Origin: UBA9926 sp023261215 | GTDB lineage: Bacteria; Pseudomonadota; Gammaproteobacteria; Pseudomonadales; Azotimanducaceae | Length of the DNA: 64,000 nt | Reading direction: 5' to 3' | Assembly (NCBI GenBank): GCA_038136035.1 | Contig: JAYPYV010000011.1 | Span: 12,645-76,644, forward strand | In this document: positions 17,603 to 25,985 of the stretch, piece by piece | How positions within the stretch are numbered: the first letter of the stretch is position 1 | How the letters are laid out: every line of letters begins with the position of its first letter | Translations under genes and position numbers: made by a program | The notes under the pieces: generated by a model | What the model was told of the DNA's origin: nothing | Seen by the model: the letters and a program-made list of their open reading frames with translations, nothing else | Database searches by the model: none

Positions 17603-18228
17603 CCGAGCGTGAGGGTGTCATTAAGTTCACGTTGGATTACGAAGCAAGTGCTGCCAAGCCGTTTGCGGCCTTCCATGTCCTCGAGGCTTGGCGCTCCATC
17701 TATAAAGAGACCGGTCTGATTGGCGAGGATCCGGCTCGCTACGACGGTTACGGTTTTGGCAATTTAAGCGCTCGGACCCGCGCGGGCCTGGTGATTACTG
17801 GAACTCAGACTGGCGCCATCGAGTGCCTCCGGGAAGCGGACTATGCCGAGGTGACCGAGTGGTGCCTAGCGGAAAATAGAGTTCGCGCGATTGGGCCCAT
17901 TAAGCCCTCATCAGAATCTTTGACCCATGCGGCGGTCTATGAGGCGTTTGAGGAAATCCAATTCGTTTTTCATGTTCATTCTCCAGATATTTGGCGTGCG
18001 ACCGAGCAACTGTCGATCCCTTGCACACCCGCTGACGTTGCATACGGCACGGTCGCCATGGCTGTGTCCTTGAAGGCGATCACCGCAGAGCTGGGTGTCA
18101 AAGGGCTTATGACGATGTTGGGTCATGAAGATGGCGTCATGTCCTGGGGCCCCACTGCGAGAGAGGCTGGAGAATCGATTATCTCGGCCCTGGCCGAAGC
18201 GCGGGCCGTTAGCAGCTCGCCTGGATGA
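17599..18228 (+). CDS. Class II aldolase/adducin family protein (MtnB dehydratase or Ald2-like aldolase)
   Basis: A 209-residue class II aldolase-fold protein starting at a GTG that overlaps the mtnA stop. GYGFGNLSAR (about residue 50), KPSSESLTH with the probable catalytic Glu (about residue 103), HVHS (two zinc His) and GHEDGVMSWG (third His) are all present. After MtnA, such a protein can be MtnB, a methylthioribulose-1-phosphate dehydratase, or the aldolase of the DHAP shunt (Ald2), which splits the sugar phosphate into DHAP and an aldehyde. Absence of mtnC and mtnD nearby mildly favours the aldolase, but this is inference. GHEDG differs from the usual NHG motif. Confidence 0.82.
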   Translation: MTEREGVIKFTLDYEASAAKPFAAFHVLEAWRSIYKETGLIGEDPARYDGYGFGNLSARTRAGLVITGTQTGAIECLREADYAEVTEWCLAENRVRAIGPIKPSSESLTHAAVYEAFEEIQFVFHVHSPDIWRATEQLSIPCTPADVAYGTVAMAVSLKAITAELGVKGLMTMLGHEDGVMSWGPTAREAGESIISALAEARAVSSSPG

Positions 18229-18605
18229 ATTTGAGCGGGCTCCAAAGTAGGACTTTGGGAGAAACCTTCAACGAACTGAGTGGGCGACAAGGAGGCTGAT
18301 GCAAGTCGACCACTGGGTCGGTACCTGCGCACCGCTGCCAGAGTCGATGCCAAGCATTTCACGGCAATTGTTTTGAAGACTGCGATCCGCGATCACAGCG
18401 AGGCGTGCCAGTGCGGGATGATCAGCGCGCCCCGAAGGCCCTTAGGGGCGTCAAAAACGGACCCAAAGAGAGGCTTAAAGGTTTCGAACCAAAGCCGGAC
18501 CACTCGCCCGGCCGCGCGCCATGAGCGCTAGTTTAAGAATTGAAGCGTCAGTGCTATCGTTTACGCTTTCAAATCGAACCTAAGTCATGAACCCTGGGGG
18601 GTGCG
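18229..18605. other. Intergenic region with hairpin
   Basis: No convincing gene in 377 bp. A hairpin lies at 18428-18450: CGCCCC pairs with GGGGCG, followed inward by one G-A mismatch and three further pairs. No T-run follows on either strand, so it is not a standard terminator. The right end must contain the promoter and GGGGGTG ribosome site of the DUF3014 gene. Confidence 0.5.
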
Positions 18606-19460
18606 ATGTTAGAGAATAAAGGGTTGCTCGGAGCCATTGGTCTGACGCTGGTGATTGCAGTCGTCCTTGGCGTCATGGTGATGAACGAAGAACCAGAGCC
18701 CGCGCCGCCACCGAAGGCGGTGATCGCATTGCCTCAATTGCCGGAACCCGAGCCGGAACCCGAGCCGGAGGTGATTGCGCCGGTACAGACCGATATCGAA
18801 CCCGAGATCTTGGAAGAAGAGCCGGAGCCAGAACCGGAGCCGATCGAGCCGGAGTTTATCTTGCCGTTGCTCGATGCAAGCGATGCGCTGGTCAGGGATG
18901 CCCTTGTGGGTATGAGTCGACACGAGGGACTGCACCGATGGCTGGCGGTGGATGATTTGATCCGTAAGTTCGTCGGGTTCACCCACGGCGTTTCTGAGGG
19001 TCGGGTTATCCGTTCAGCGGTTCAAGTCCTCGCGCCAAGAACTGGGTTTTCCGCGATTAGTGTGGGTGAAAACGAATATATATTGAATCCTGCGAGCTAC
19101 GCTCGATACGACATCTTTACTTGGATTGCTGATTCGATTGATTCGAAGGCCTTGGCAGATTTCTATGTGCTGATCAGTCCCTTGCTCGGTCAGGCGTATA
19201 AGGAGTTGGGCATGCCTGAGACTGATTTTGATCGGGTGGTTTTCAGTGCCATTGGCTTACTCCTGGAGACTCCCGTCGTCGAGGGTGAAATTGAATTGCG
19301 AAGGCCGGTGGTGATGTACGAGTTTGCGGATGCCGAGTTGGAGGGGCTTGCGCCAGCGCAAAAACAATTGATCCGCATGGGGCCGGGCAACACCAAGCGG
19401 TTACAAGCCAAGCTCTCGGAAGTCGCTCGCGCACTCAGAAGCGCGCTAGGTAATCGATAA
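18606..19460 (+). CDS. DUF3014 membrane-anchored protein with Pro-Glu linker
   Basis: A 284-residue protein of a family of unknown function. Residues 8-26 form one membrane helix (LGAIGLTLVIAVVLGVMVM). Residues 30-85 are a Pro/Glu-rich linker with PEPEPEPEPE-type runs, and residues about 85-284 are the folded DUF3014 region (SRHEGLHRWLAVDDLIRKFV, YARYDIFTWIADSID). The topology, an inner-membrane anchor with a stiff acidic linker into the periplasm, resembles TonB-like spacing arms, although TonB linkers are usually Pro-Lys and Pro-Glu mixed. It is followed 7 bp later by the CoA-transferase gene; a functional link is not obvious. Confidence 0.82.
   Translation: MLENKGLLGAIGLTLVIAVVLGVMVMNEEPEPAPPPKAVIALPQLPEPEPEPEPEVIAPVQTDIEPEILEEEPEPEPEPIEPEFILPLLDASDALVRDALVGMSRHEGLHRWLAVDDLIRKFVGFTHGVSEGRVIRSAVQVLAPRTGFSAISVGENEYILNPASYARYDIFTWIADSIDSKALADFYVLISPLLGQAYKELGMPETDFDRVVFSAIGLLLETPVVEGEIELRRPVVMYEFADAELEGLAPAQKQLIRMGPGNTKRLQAKLSEVARALRSALGNR
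18741..18770 (+). repeat. 12-bp coding tandem repeat (Pro-Glu linker)
   Basis: CCGGAACCCGAG occurs twice in tandem (18741-18752 and 18753-18764), followed by a half unit CCGGAG. It encodes the Pro-Glu run of the DUF3014 protein; a similar degenerate stretch lies at 18820-18854. Such repeats can change length by slippage. Confidence 0.85.
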
Positions 19461-19467
19461 GCCCGAA

Positions 19468-20649
19468 GTGGCCGGGCCGCTCTCCCATATCCGTGTCCTC
19501 GATCTGAGTATCGTCCGGGCGGGACCCGTCGCTGTGCGACTGCTTGCCGATTGGGGGGCCGAGGTGATCCGAGTTGAGCCCCCTGGCGAAAGCGATGCGC
19601 AAGATGTGACCGGACACTGGAACTCGCCTGACTCGCAAAATCTTCATCGCAATAAGAAAGGCATCACGCTGAATCTGAAAGACCCGAGGGGATACGAGGT
19701 TCTGAAGACGCTTGTCGCCACCGCCGATGTCTTGGTTGAAAACTTTAAGACGGATGTGAAACATCGTCTCAAGATAGATTACGAATCACTAAAACCTATT
19801 AACCCCCGCTTGATCGTCGCCAGCATCAGTGGGTTTGGTCAAACGGGCCCTTACGCGACGCGCCCTGGATTTGATCAGATCGTTCAGGGGATGAGCGGCT
19901 TGATGAGTCTCACTGGCGTGCCCGATGGCGAGCCTATGCGCGCCGGTATTGCGGTGAGTGATACATCAGCAGGCATGTTTCTCGGTCAAGGCATCCTGCT
20001 CGCCTTAATCGAACGAGAGCGAACGGGGCAAGGCCAATGGGTCCACACAAGTCTACTGGAAGCGATGCTAAGTAAGCTGGATTTTCAGGGGGCCCGCTAT
20101 ACCATGGCCGGCGAAGTGCCGGGGCGAGAGGGCAACCACCATCCAACGGCTGCGCCCATGGGGGTCTTCAAAGCATCCGATGGACACGTCAATCTTGCGG
20201 CAACAACCGGTCGGATGTGGCGGGATTTTTGTCATGCGCTGGGGTTGGAGCATCTTCTAGACGACTCGAGGTTTAGTTCTAACGGTCAACGGGTTGCGAA
20301 TCGGCAGCTATTGATTCATGAAATCGAGAAGAAGACGGAGCTCAAGTCACAGGAATCTCTCATCCAAGAGCTCAATGCGATTGGTTGCCCCTGTGGACCC
20401 ATCTACACAGTGGGTGAGGCGTTTGACGACCCACAGGTTGAGGCGCTCGGGATGCGTCTGCCCACCGACCATCCCGCATTCGGTGAGGTGGATTTGGTTC
20501 GATCGCCCATCAATCTATCCAATCACCCAGAGGCGCATCGCCGCGCCAGTGCGGTGCCTCGTCGAGGAGAACACACAAGCCATGTCCTCGAATCGATTGG
20601 GTTGTCCGCCGAAGATATTGAATTGCTCAAAGGTGAAGGCATCATTTGA
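19468..20649 (+). CDS. Class III CoA-transferase (CaiB/BaiF family)
   Basis: A 393-residue protein starting at GTG 19468. ADWGAEVIRVEPP (about residue 28), RNKKGITLNLKDPRG, LVENFKTDV and ISGFGQTGPYATRPGFD are characteristic of the formyl-CoA transferase/CaiB/racemase family. Where formyl-CoA transferase has its catalytic Asp (SMQDA), this protein reads SLLEA, so the carboxylate would be Glu. Family members move CoA between carboxylic acids, and some racemise 2-methylacyl-CoAs. It lies 33 bp before a crotonase-fold gene, suggesting a small acyl-CoA catabolic unit. The substrate is unknown. Confidence 0.85.
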   Translation: MAGPLSHIRVLDLSIVRAGPVAVRLLADWGAEVIRVEPPGESDAQDVTGHWNSPDSQNLHRNKKGITLNLKDPRGYEVLKTLVATADVLVENFKTDVKHRLKIDYESLKPINPRLIVASISGFGQTGPYATRPGFDQIVQGMSGLMSLTGVPDGEPMRAGIAVSDTSAGMFLGQGILLALIERERTGQGQWVHTSLLEAMLSKLDFQGARYTMAGEVPGREGNHHPTAAPMGVFKASDGHVNLAATTGRMWRDFCHALGLEHLLDDSRFSSNGQRVANRQLLIHEIEKKTELKSQESLIQELNAIGCPCGPIYTVGEAFDDPQVEALGMRLPTDHPAFGEVDLVRSPINLSNHPEAHRRASAVPRRGEHTSHVLESIGLSAEDIELLKGEGII

Positions 20650-20682
20650 TGGCATGTATTGTGTTTTGGAGAGGCCTTTCTT

Positions 20683-21486
20683 ATGACTCGAATTGAGTTA
20701 GACACCGAAAAAATGATGTTGGATGTCGACGATGGGCTTGCTTGGATTACGTTCAATCAGCCCGAGCGGCGCAATGCGATTTCCTTGGCCATGTGGCAGG
20801 GCTTAGCGGATGCATTGTCCTACTGCCTCAGGTCTGATGCGATTAAAGTGATTGTATTGCAGGGCGCAGGGGGCGAGGCTTTTGTATCCGGCGCAGACAT
20901 CTCAGAATTTGATAAGAATCGCCACTCCGCGGCAGCCAAAGCTGATTATGCTCGTGTGTCGGGTCAGGCATCGCGTCAACTTCGTGATTCGGCCAAACCG
21001 ATTCTCGCGCTGATCCAAGGTTATTGCATTGGCGGTGGGCTGGCGACGGCGCTCCAGGCAGACGTGAGATTTGCGTCACCAGACTCAACCTTTGGGATTC
21101 CCGCGGCACGATTGGGACTGGGATACGAATATGAAGGGCTTGATCTGCTCACATCAGTCGTCGGTCCTGCGCGAGCCCGCGACATCATGATTTCCGCACG
21201 TTACTTTGGTGCGGACGAGGCATTCCAAATGGGCTTGGTTAATTTCGTGATGCCAAGAGACGAAATTCGTGACTTCGTTACCGATTACGCGATGCGGGTC
21301 GCCGCGAATGCGCCCTTGACGATTCGCGCCGCGCGCGCGGCCATCGCGGACGTCATTAAAGATCCAGCGAGACAAGATCGAGCTGGGGTCCAAGCACTCA
21401 TTGACCAGTGCTTTGACAGTGATGATTACCGAGAGGGGCGTCGCGCATTTGCAGAGAAACGATCGCCTGCATTCAAGGGAACTTGA
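20683..21486 (+). CDS. Crotonase-fold (enoyl-CoA hydratase/isomerase family) protein lacking both canonical catalytic glutamates
   Basis: A 267-residue crotonase homologue. The ATG at 20683 is chosen because GGAGAGG lies 8-14 bp upstream. ITFNQPERRNAIS, the oxyanion-hole segments FVSGADISEF and GYCIGGGLATAL, and the C-terminal FAEKRSPAF are clear. The two glutamates of rat enoyl-CoA hydratase (Glu144 in GGGCE, Glu164 in QPE) fall on Ala (GGGLA) and Ala (GIPAA). Glutamates do occur shortly after, in GLGYEYEGL. It is therefore unlikely to be a standard hydratase; isomerase, hydrolase or decarboxylase chemistry is possible. It is paired with the CoA-transferase gene and converges with the secretion genes. 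Confidence 0.85.
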   Translation: MTRIELDTEKMMLDVDDGLAWITFNQPERRNAISLAMWQGLADALSYCLRSDAIKVIVLQGAGGEAFVSGADISEFDKNRHSAAAKADYARVSGQASRQLRDSAKPILALIQGYCIGGGLATALQADVRFASPDSTFGIPAARLGLGYEYEGLDLLTSVVGPARARDIMISARYFGADEAFQMGLVNFVMPRDEIRDFVTDYAMRVAANAPLTIRAARAAIADVIKDPARQDRAGVQALIDQCFDSDDYREGRRAFAEKRSPAFKGT

Positions 21487-21503
21487 AGACGGCTATCCCT
21501 TAG

Positions 21504-22814
21504 CTAGCGCTCTCTTAAGGCGTTCGCGGTGGCTCGCTTAATGGGTTTCAACAAGTAATCCATCACCGTTTTCTCTCCGGTGATAATGTCTACCGAAGCG
21601 ACCATGCCGGTCATGATGGGCAGCGGCGCGATTTCGCTTCCCAAATGATTTTTTTCAGTTCGCACTCGAATTTGAAAATAATGTTCGCCGGTTTCATCGA
21701 CAATGGTATCGGCACCGATTTGCTCTAACGTCGCCTCTAGACCACCGTAGATGGCATAGTCGTAGGCGGTGAGTTTGACCATCGCTTTTTGTCCAGGTCG
21801 AATGAAGGCGATATCCACTGGCCTTACTTTTGCGTTAACCAGCAACGTATCGTTGGTGGGGACAATTTCGATCAGATCCATCCCAGGCTGGATGACCGCG
21901 CCACGCGTGGTGACCAGGATCCGATTGACGACACCCTCGACAGGTGACCGGACCTCAGTTCGGGCGACGCGGTCCTGCAGGGCAATGTTTGAGAAGGTCA
22001 AGCGTGAGAGTTCGGCTCGCACCAACGTGAGTTCTTCCTGAGCCTGAGATTTAAATTGTTGCTGCCGCTCGATAATTTTTTCCTCAGCTTCTTGGATCAT
22101 GGAGGCAGCGCTAGGCAGCTTAAGCCTCGCTGTCTCAAGTCGTCCATTGGCCTCGTTAACCGCCATTTTGAGTCTGAGCAGTTCAACCTGCGAAACTGCG
22201 CCACGATCCACGAGGGGCGCTGTGATCTCCAGCTCCTGCTCTGCAAGTTGCGCATTTTGGGAAAGTTTGACCAACTCTCGCTCGAGTTCCTCCTTTGATT
22301 GGATGTGCTGCTGTCGCTGCTCCTTCAGAATCGAAATTGCACTCGAGAGCTCGATTTGTCGGCTTTCAAAAAGTCTCAGCTCTTCCGACAGCAAGCGGCT
22401 TTGATCGGTCGATAAGCCCTCTGGCGCTTTAAGCTCTGTGCCGGATATTTCAGCCTCTAGTCGCAGGGCACGATAATTGAGCGAGTCGATGGTGGACTGA
22501 TTTTCTTGGAATGACGAATTAAAGCGGGTGTCGTCGATCCGTAGCAGCGAATCCCCCTGAGCCACTTGATCGCCCTCTTTGACCAGGACCTCGCTCAGAA
22601 TGCCGCCCTCAAAATTTTGAATGGTTTGGATTTGACTCGACGGAATCACCCGGCCATCAGCTCGAGTGACTTCCTCGAGTGTGGCGAAATTAGCCCAGAG
22701 TAGGGCCAGTAAAATGAATGATGAGATGCTCCAGAGCATGAAATGCGCCAGCGGGTGGCCGTCGATAGCAGTTTCGAGTTGCGTTCGATTTAACTCGTTG
22801 ACTCGGCGATTCAT
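21504..22814 (-). CDS. HlyD-family type I secretion membrane-fusion protein
   Basis: A 436-residue adaptor with an N-terminal membrane helix (about residues 22-45), a biotinyl-lipoyl-like half (EGGILSEVLVKEGDQVAQGD), a long coiled-coil hairpin (about residues 95-270, rich in Glu/Gln/Leu), the second lipoyl half (RSPVEGVVNRILVTTRGAV) and a C-terminal beta domain (GQKAMVKLTAYDYAIYGGL). These are the hallmarks of HlyD/LapC adaptors that link an inner-membrane ABC exporter to a TolC-like channel. Its start overlaps the ABC transporter stop by 4 bp. No TolC homologue or secreted substrate is in the window. Confidence 0.92.
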   Translation of the reverse strand: MNRRVNELNRTQLETAIDGHPLAHFMLWSISSFILLALLWANFATLEEVTRADGRVIPSSQIQTIQNFEGGILSEVLVKEGDQVAQGDSLLRIDDTRFNSSFQENQSTIDSLNYRALRLEAEISGTELKAPEGLSTDQSRLLSEELRLFESRQIELSSAISILKEQRQQHIQSKEELERELVKLSQNAQLAEQELEITAPLVDRGAVSQVELLRLKMAVNEANGRLETARLKLPSAASMIQEAEEKIIERQQQFKSQAQEELTLVRAELSRLTFSNIALQDRVARTEVRSPVEGVVNRILVTTRGAVIQPGMDLIEIVPTNDTLLVNAKVRPVDIAFIRPGQKAMVKLTAYDYAIYGGLEATLEQIGADTIVDETGEHYFQIRVRTEKNHLGSEIAPLPIMTGMVASVDIITGEKTVMDYLLKPIKRATANALRER

Positions 22815-24907
22815 CGGACGGCCTGTGGTTGCTTAGACAGCTGCTGAAGGATCTCGGCCTTTGGGCCGTCAAGAACGATACGACCGGAGCGCATGACCAC
22901 GAGGCGGTCGACAAGGGCCAGCATGCTGGTGCGATGAGTGATCAACATGAGCGTTCTATCACTCAAGTAGGTGCTGAGTGACTGTATCAGTGACTGCTCC
23001 GCCTGACCGTCTAGCGCGTTGCTTGGTTCGTCCAAGATCACGAGGTTTGCGCCGTTAGACAACGCGCGTGCGAGCGCGATGGCTTGTTTTTGACCCCCGG
23101 AAAGTTGACGACCTTGTTCGCCGACTTGGAGGTCGAAGCCTTCGGGATGCTCATTCAAATACGTCGCAATGCCAGAGACTTCGGCGGCGTTAACAATCGC
23201 CTCATCAGACAGGGTGGCCTGGCCAAACCGAATGTTGTCGCGGACCGACCCGCTGATCAATGGCGCGTCCTGGGCAAGAAAGCTGATCTGTCTGCGTAAG
23301 TCCCCTGGATCCACCTGACGCAGGTCCGTTCCGCCTACGAGCACACTGCCTTGGTCAGGGCTGTAAAACTTACAGACGAGCTTTGCGAGCGTGCTTTTAC
23401 CTGAACCCGTGGGCCCGATGATGCCCACCCGTTCGCCAGGTTGAATGTTGAGTTCGATGGCCGAGAGGGTTGGAAAGGGATGGTTGGGGTAGGTGAAGTT
23501 GACCTCGCGCAATCGAATCGCCGCTTGGAGCTTCGGACGATGCAATGGGGGTTGTTCAAGATCCCGTTCCTGCGGTAACTGCATCAAGCTCTGAACGGAC
23601 TGAAAAGCGGCCATCGCTTGCTGAAACCGGGTCAGCAGGCTTGCGAGTTGGGTCATCGGCTGCATGCTGCGGCCGGTCAGGATCGTGCATGCAATGAGAC
23701 CGCCCATCGTAAGCGTACCCTCACGAATGCTGAAGACGCCGGCGGCGACAATCAACAGAGTTGTCATTCCCTGCAACCATTGAACGAGATTCAAGGCGAT
23801 AAGGCTCTGAAGCCGCGTAGACAGCGATAATTCGGCAAGATCGGCCTGTTGCCTTTCCCAACGATTTTGCATTTGACTCTCTGCGGCGGACGACTTGATG
23901 AGTTCCAGCGCGCTAAGCGTTTCGATGAGTAAGCCGCTTTTCCTTGCTGATGCTTGCATTAAATCCGTGACCTGCGGCGCGAGCTTACGTTGCGCGACAA
24001 CGCCAACGAGACAGATCAGCGCAATGGCAATAATGGGGATGACAACGATCGACCCACCGATGGTGTAAATGATGAGGAGATACAGCACAACGAAGGGAAG
24101 GTCGATCAACGCTGTGAGGGTTGTTGAGGTGAAAAAGTCCCTGAATTGTTCGAAGTCGAGCAACTGATTCGCGAAGCTACCTACTTTGGTTGGTCGAGCA
24201 GACAACTGCATCGACATGACCTGTTCAAAGGTCATCGCGGACAACATGAGATCCGCTCGACGGCCGGCAATATCAATAAAGTATCCGCGCAAAGATTTAA
24301 TCAATAAGTCGAAGAGCAATACGAGCGTGAGGCCGATGCCGAGGACCCAGAGGGTGTCGATGGCTTGGTTAGGAACGACTCGGTCATAGACGTTCATCAC
24401 AAAGAGCGGCATCGCGAGTGCGAAGAGATTGACGAAGAGAGAGCCCGCGATGACTTCTGCGTACAGCGTTCGGTTCAAGCGGATCAATTGCGACAACCAG
24501 CGCGGTGTTCGGTTCGATTGACCAATCAATGTTTCGCGAGATTGACCTTGTCTTTCACCCAAGATAAAGAGCCCCACGGGTTGCGTATGTCCGCTGACCC
24601 AGGTCGCGAGATCCTCTTGACTTCGAACAATCTCGGCGCGGTCCTCGACAAAGGCGATGAGGGGAAAATGGTGACGTTCGATTTTGGAAATTTCAGCCGA
24701 CTTTCTAGGGTCGACGCTACGAAGAGTTGAATCAAATCCCAGACGTCGGGTGGCGCGAAGCGCGAGTTCGGGGGACAGGTCCGACTCTATGGAGGGTAAC
24801 CCTGCCAGCAACATCGCTTGTGACATGGCGCTCCCCTCGCTGGCGAGTAAGGCCAGCAGGGTTTCGAGTAAACCAGGCTGCGGCGCTGAAGCTGTGGATT
24901 CTGTCAT
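22811..24907 (-). CDS. Type I secretion ABC transporter (permease/ATPase fusion, LapB-like)
   Basis: A 698-residue exporter. The first 130 residues form a C39-peptidase-like domain without the catalytic Cys, as in exporters that do not cleave their substrate. Residues about 150-430 are the six-helix membrane domain. The ATPase has Walker A GPTGSGKST (about residue 500), signature LSGGQKQAIALARAL and Walker B LVILDEPSNALD. This architecture is that of LapB/HlyB-type exporters of RTX adhesins or toxins through a HlyD adaptor, encoded directly downstream. No RTX protein or LapD/LapG regulator is nearby, so the cargo must be encoded elsewhere. Confidence 0.92.
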   Translation of the reverse strand: MTESTASAPQPGLLETLLALLASEGSAMSQAMLLAGLPSIESDLSPELALRATRRLGFDSTLRSVDPRKSAEISKIERHHFPLIAFVEDRAEIVRSQEDLATWVSGHTQPVGLFILGERQGQSRETLIGQSNRTPRWLSQLIRLNRTLYAEVIAGSLFVNLFALAMPLFVMNVYDRVVPNQAIDTLWVLGIGLTLVLLFDLLIKSLRGYFIDIAGRRADLMLSAMTFEQVMSMQLSARPTKVGSFANQLLDFEQFRDFFTSTTLTALIDLPFVVLYLLIIYTIGGSIVVIPIIAIALICLVGVVAQRKLAPQVTDLMQASARKSGLLIETLSALELIKSSAAESQMQNRWERQQADLAELSLSTRLQSLIALNLVQWLQGMTTLLIVAAGVFSIREGTLTMGGLIACTILTGRSMQPMTQLASLLTRFQQAMAAFQSVQSLMQLPQERDLEQPPLHRPKLQAAIRLREVNFTYPNHPFPTLSAIELNIQPGERVGIIGPTGSGKSTLAKLVCKFYSPDQGSVLVGGTDLRQVDPGDLRRQISFLAQDAPLISGSVRDNIRFGQATLSDEAIVNAAEVSGIATYLNEHPEGFDLQVGEQGRQLSGGQKQAIALARALSNGANLVILDEPSNALDGQAEQSLIQSLSTYLSDRTLMLITHRTSMLALVDRLVVMRSGRIVLDGPKAEILQQLSKQPQAVR

Positions 24908-25014
24908 GGGTCGAGTATAGCACCCGGGTTGGATCTACTAGAGTCACGCAAGGGCGGCCGCTTGCGAAATCATCATCCGATGGATTTCAGAGGACCCTTA
25001 TAAAATGGTAATGA

Positions 25015-25974
25015 TCAGGTTGGGAAGACCCTGCGAACAGGCGCCCCCGATGCCCACGCAAGTACATTGTCTTTTAACTGGTCAATCAAACGTGCTCGCG
25101 ACTCCGCAGCGCCCCATGCGTTGTGCGGCGTGACGATTAAATCCTCCCGGCGAACCTGGAGGAGCGGTTCCTCTGCAGTTGGGGGTTCACTCGCGAGCAC
25201 ATCGATCGCCGCGCCTGAGATCCGCTTTTGGTCCAATGCAGTGAGCAGCGCCTTGGAATCCACGAGGGCGCCTCGAGCCGTATTGATCAGGAGCGCTGAG
25301 CGTTTCATTTGTCTCAAGGTGTCTTCATTGATGAGGTGAATATTTTCGTCAGTGAGAGGGCAGTGGAGTGACAAGACATCGCTTTCGCTCAGCAAAGTTG
25401 AAAGATTGACTCGCGCAATATCGTCAACTTTTGAGGGGCGTTGCGTTTCAAGGGCGAGAACGGTCATGCCGAACGCTTGACCCAATCGCGCGACGGCTAA
25501 GCCAAGCTCGCCCAGGCCGATGATGCCCAGCGTTTTTCCTGAGAGTTCAACAATTGGATGGTCGAGTCGGCAAAACACATCGCTCGCATGCCATTGCCCT
25601 CGAGCGGTGTCGTCGATGTATCGGTACTGGCGGGTTGCGAGGTTGAGGATCAGTGCAAACGTATGCTGCGCCACTGAAGGTGTGGCGTAGCCCACCGCGT
25701 TGCAGACAATGACCCCGCGCCTTTTTGCTGCGTCCAAGTCAACATTGTTGGTGCCCGTCGCCATGATGCCAATGAACTTTAGGGCACTTGCGGCCTCGAT
25801 CAGCGCGGCATCAAGGACCACCTTATTCGTCAGGACGACATCAATCCCTTGGATGCGTTCGTACGTTTCCTCCGGGCGCGTTGCCCCATGCACGGTCCAG
25901 TCGTCTAGTAGCTGCGTCACGGGAGAGAGGTCAGCATCTCCCAGACTGTTCGCATCCAAGATGGTTCCGCGCAT
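25015..25974 (-). CDS. D-2-hydroxyacid dehydrogenase (hydroxypyruvate/glycerate dehydrogenase-like)
   Basis: A 319-residue NAD-dependent dehydrogenase of the D-isomer-specific family. GIIGLGELG (about residue 150) is the Rossmann GxGxxG loop, LINTARGALVD carries the substrate-binding Arg, and DVLASEPP and TPHNAWG supply the Glu and His of the catalytic site. IMATGTNNVDLDAAKRRG is the usual N-terminal signature. Glycerate or hydroxypyruvate is the likeliest substrate, but the subfamily cannot be fixed. It begins 11 bp after the cyclophilin stop on the same strand, so the two are probably one transcript. Confidence 0.85.
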   Translation of the reverse strand: MRGTILDANSLGDADLSPVTQLLDDWTVHGATRPEETYERIQGIDVVLTNKVVLDAALIEAASALKFIGIMATGTNNVDLDAAKRRGVIVCNAVGYATPSVAQHTFALILNLATRQYRYIDDTARGQWHASDVFCRLDHPIVELSGKTLGIIGLGELGLAVARLGQAFGMTVLALETQRPSKVDDIARVNLSTLLSESDVLSLHCPLTDENIHLINEDTLRQMKRSALLINTARGALVDSKALLTALDQKRISGAAIDVLASEPPTAEEPLLQVRREDLIVTPHNAWGAAESRARLIDQLKDNVLAWASGAPVRRVFPT

Positions 25975-25985
25975 GGGAAAAGCAA

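Noticed and set aside
18280..18531. Possible 83-codon gene before the DUF3014 gene
   Set aside because: Arg/Ala-rich translation without domain features, weak start, and a hairpin inside it.
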